Shown here piece after piece: positions 33,449 to 33,494 of a stretch of DNA of 33,494 bases. Source of the DNA: an uncultured Gammaproteobacteria bacterium (GTDB lineage Bacteria > Pseudomonadota > Gammaproteobacteria > Pseudomonadales > Azotimanducaceae). The DNA is taken from contig CAJXUL010000009.1 in the NCBI GenBank assembly GCA_913060615.1, positions 1 to 33,494 of the forward strand, given 5' to 3'. Each line of letters begins with the position of its first letter. The first letter of the stretch is position 1. Position numbers and translations under genes: made by a program. Below the pieces are notes generated by a model. The model was not told the origin of the DNA and made no database searches. It was given only the letters and a program-made list of their open reading frames with translations.

Positions 33449-33494
33449 CTGTCTCTTATACACATCTGACGCTGCCGACGAATAGAGAGGTGTA
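33449..33494. other. Nextera P5-side adapter and i5 index (artefact)
   Basis: CTGTCTCTTATACACATCT (33449-33467) is the inverted Tn5 mosaic end, then GACGCTGCCGACGA (to 33481), the index complement ATAGAGAG (33482-33489; S502 as I remember it) and GTGTA of the P5 oligo. Confidence 0.98.

Overview
This 33.5 kb window is one whole assembled contig. It carries untrimmed Illumina Nextera adapter and index sequence at both ends (1-49 and 33449-33494), so the biological sequence is 50-33448. Gene content and gene order point to a marine-type gammaproteobacterium of the wider Pseudomonadales/Cellvibrionales group. The block nadA - bepA - tusA-like - perM followed by dapA - bamC - MBL-fold protein is an order I remember from Pseudomonas. 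The left half is the sort of lipid and hydrophobic-compound catabolism found in oligotrophic marine gammaproteobacteria. No rRNA, tRNA, CRISPR array, transposase or phage gene was seen.

Layout. (1) 84-2390, minus strand: selO and a GNAT acetyltransferase. (2) 2635-16941, a catabolic island. It holds a CYP153-like P450, an SDR, a GPH-type symporter, a crotonase-fold protein (minus), an MBL-fold hydrolase, a DUF6580-like membrane protein (minus), an MFS exporter and a large D-aminoacylase-type amidohydrolase. A minus-strand operon follows, with a 3-hydroxyacyl-CoA-type SDR and two acyl-CoA dehydrogenases joined by a TAATG overlap, and then another SDR on the plus strand. The likely theme is oxygenation of a hydrophobic substrate, oxidation of the product, CoA-linked beta-oxidation and transport; the substrate is unknown. 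(3) 17042-27837, housekeeping: a GshB-like ATP-grasp ligase, nadA, bepA, tusA-like, perM, a large zinc metalloprotease lipoprotein, dapA, bamC and a WalJ/YycJ-like MBL protein. dapA, bamC and the MBL gene overlap end to start. (4) 27988-33448: a CnoX-like thioredoxin/TPR protein, a 720 bp non-coding region, a glutamine-synthetase-family ligase overlapping a class I glutamine amidotransferase, a DUF1232 protein, a DUF3108-like protein with internal tandem repeats, and the 3' end of a PspC-domain gene cut by the contig end.

Most unusual signals. The 720 bp gap at 28840-29559 contains a DnaA-box cluster (one perfect TTATCCACA, one TTATGCACA and two one-mismatch boxes), a full IHF consensus and an AT-rich stretch, which is the architecture of a replication origin or a DnaA-regulatory site. 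The dapA leader (24930-25046) can form a branched RNA whose 3' arm could instead pair with the ribosome-binding region of dapA. The two acyl-CoA dehydrogenases look like a complementary catalytic/non-catalytic pair. The crotonase-fold protein lacks both classical catalytic glutamates. There are compact tandem repeats at the end of the MFS gene and inside the DUF3108 gene.
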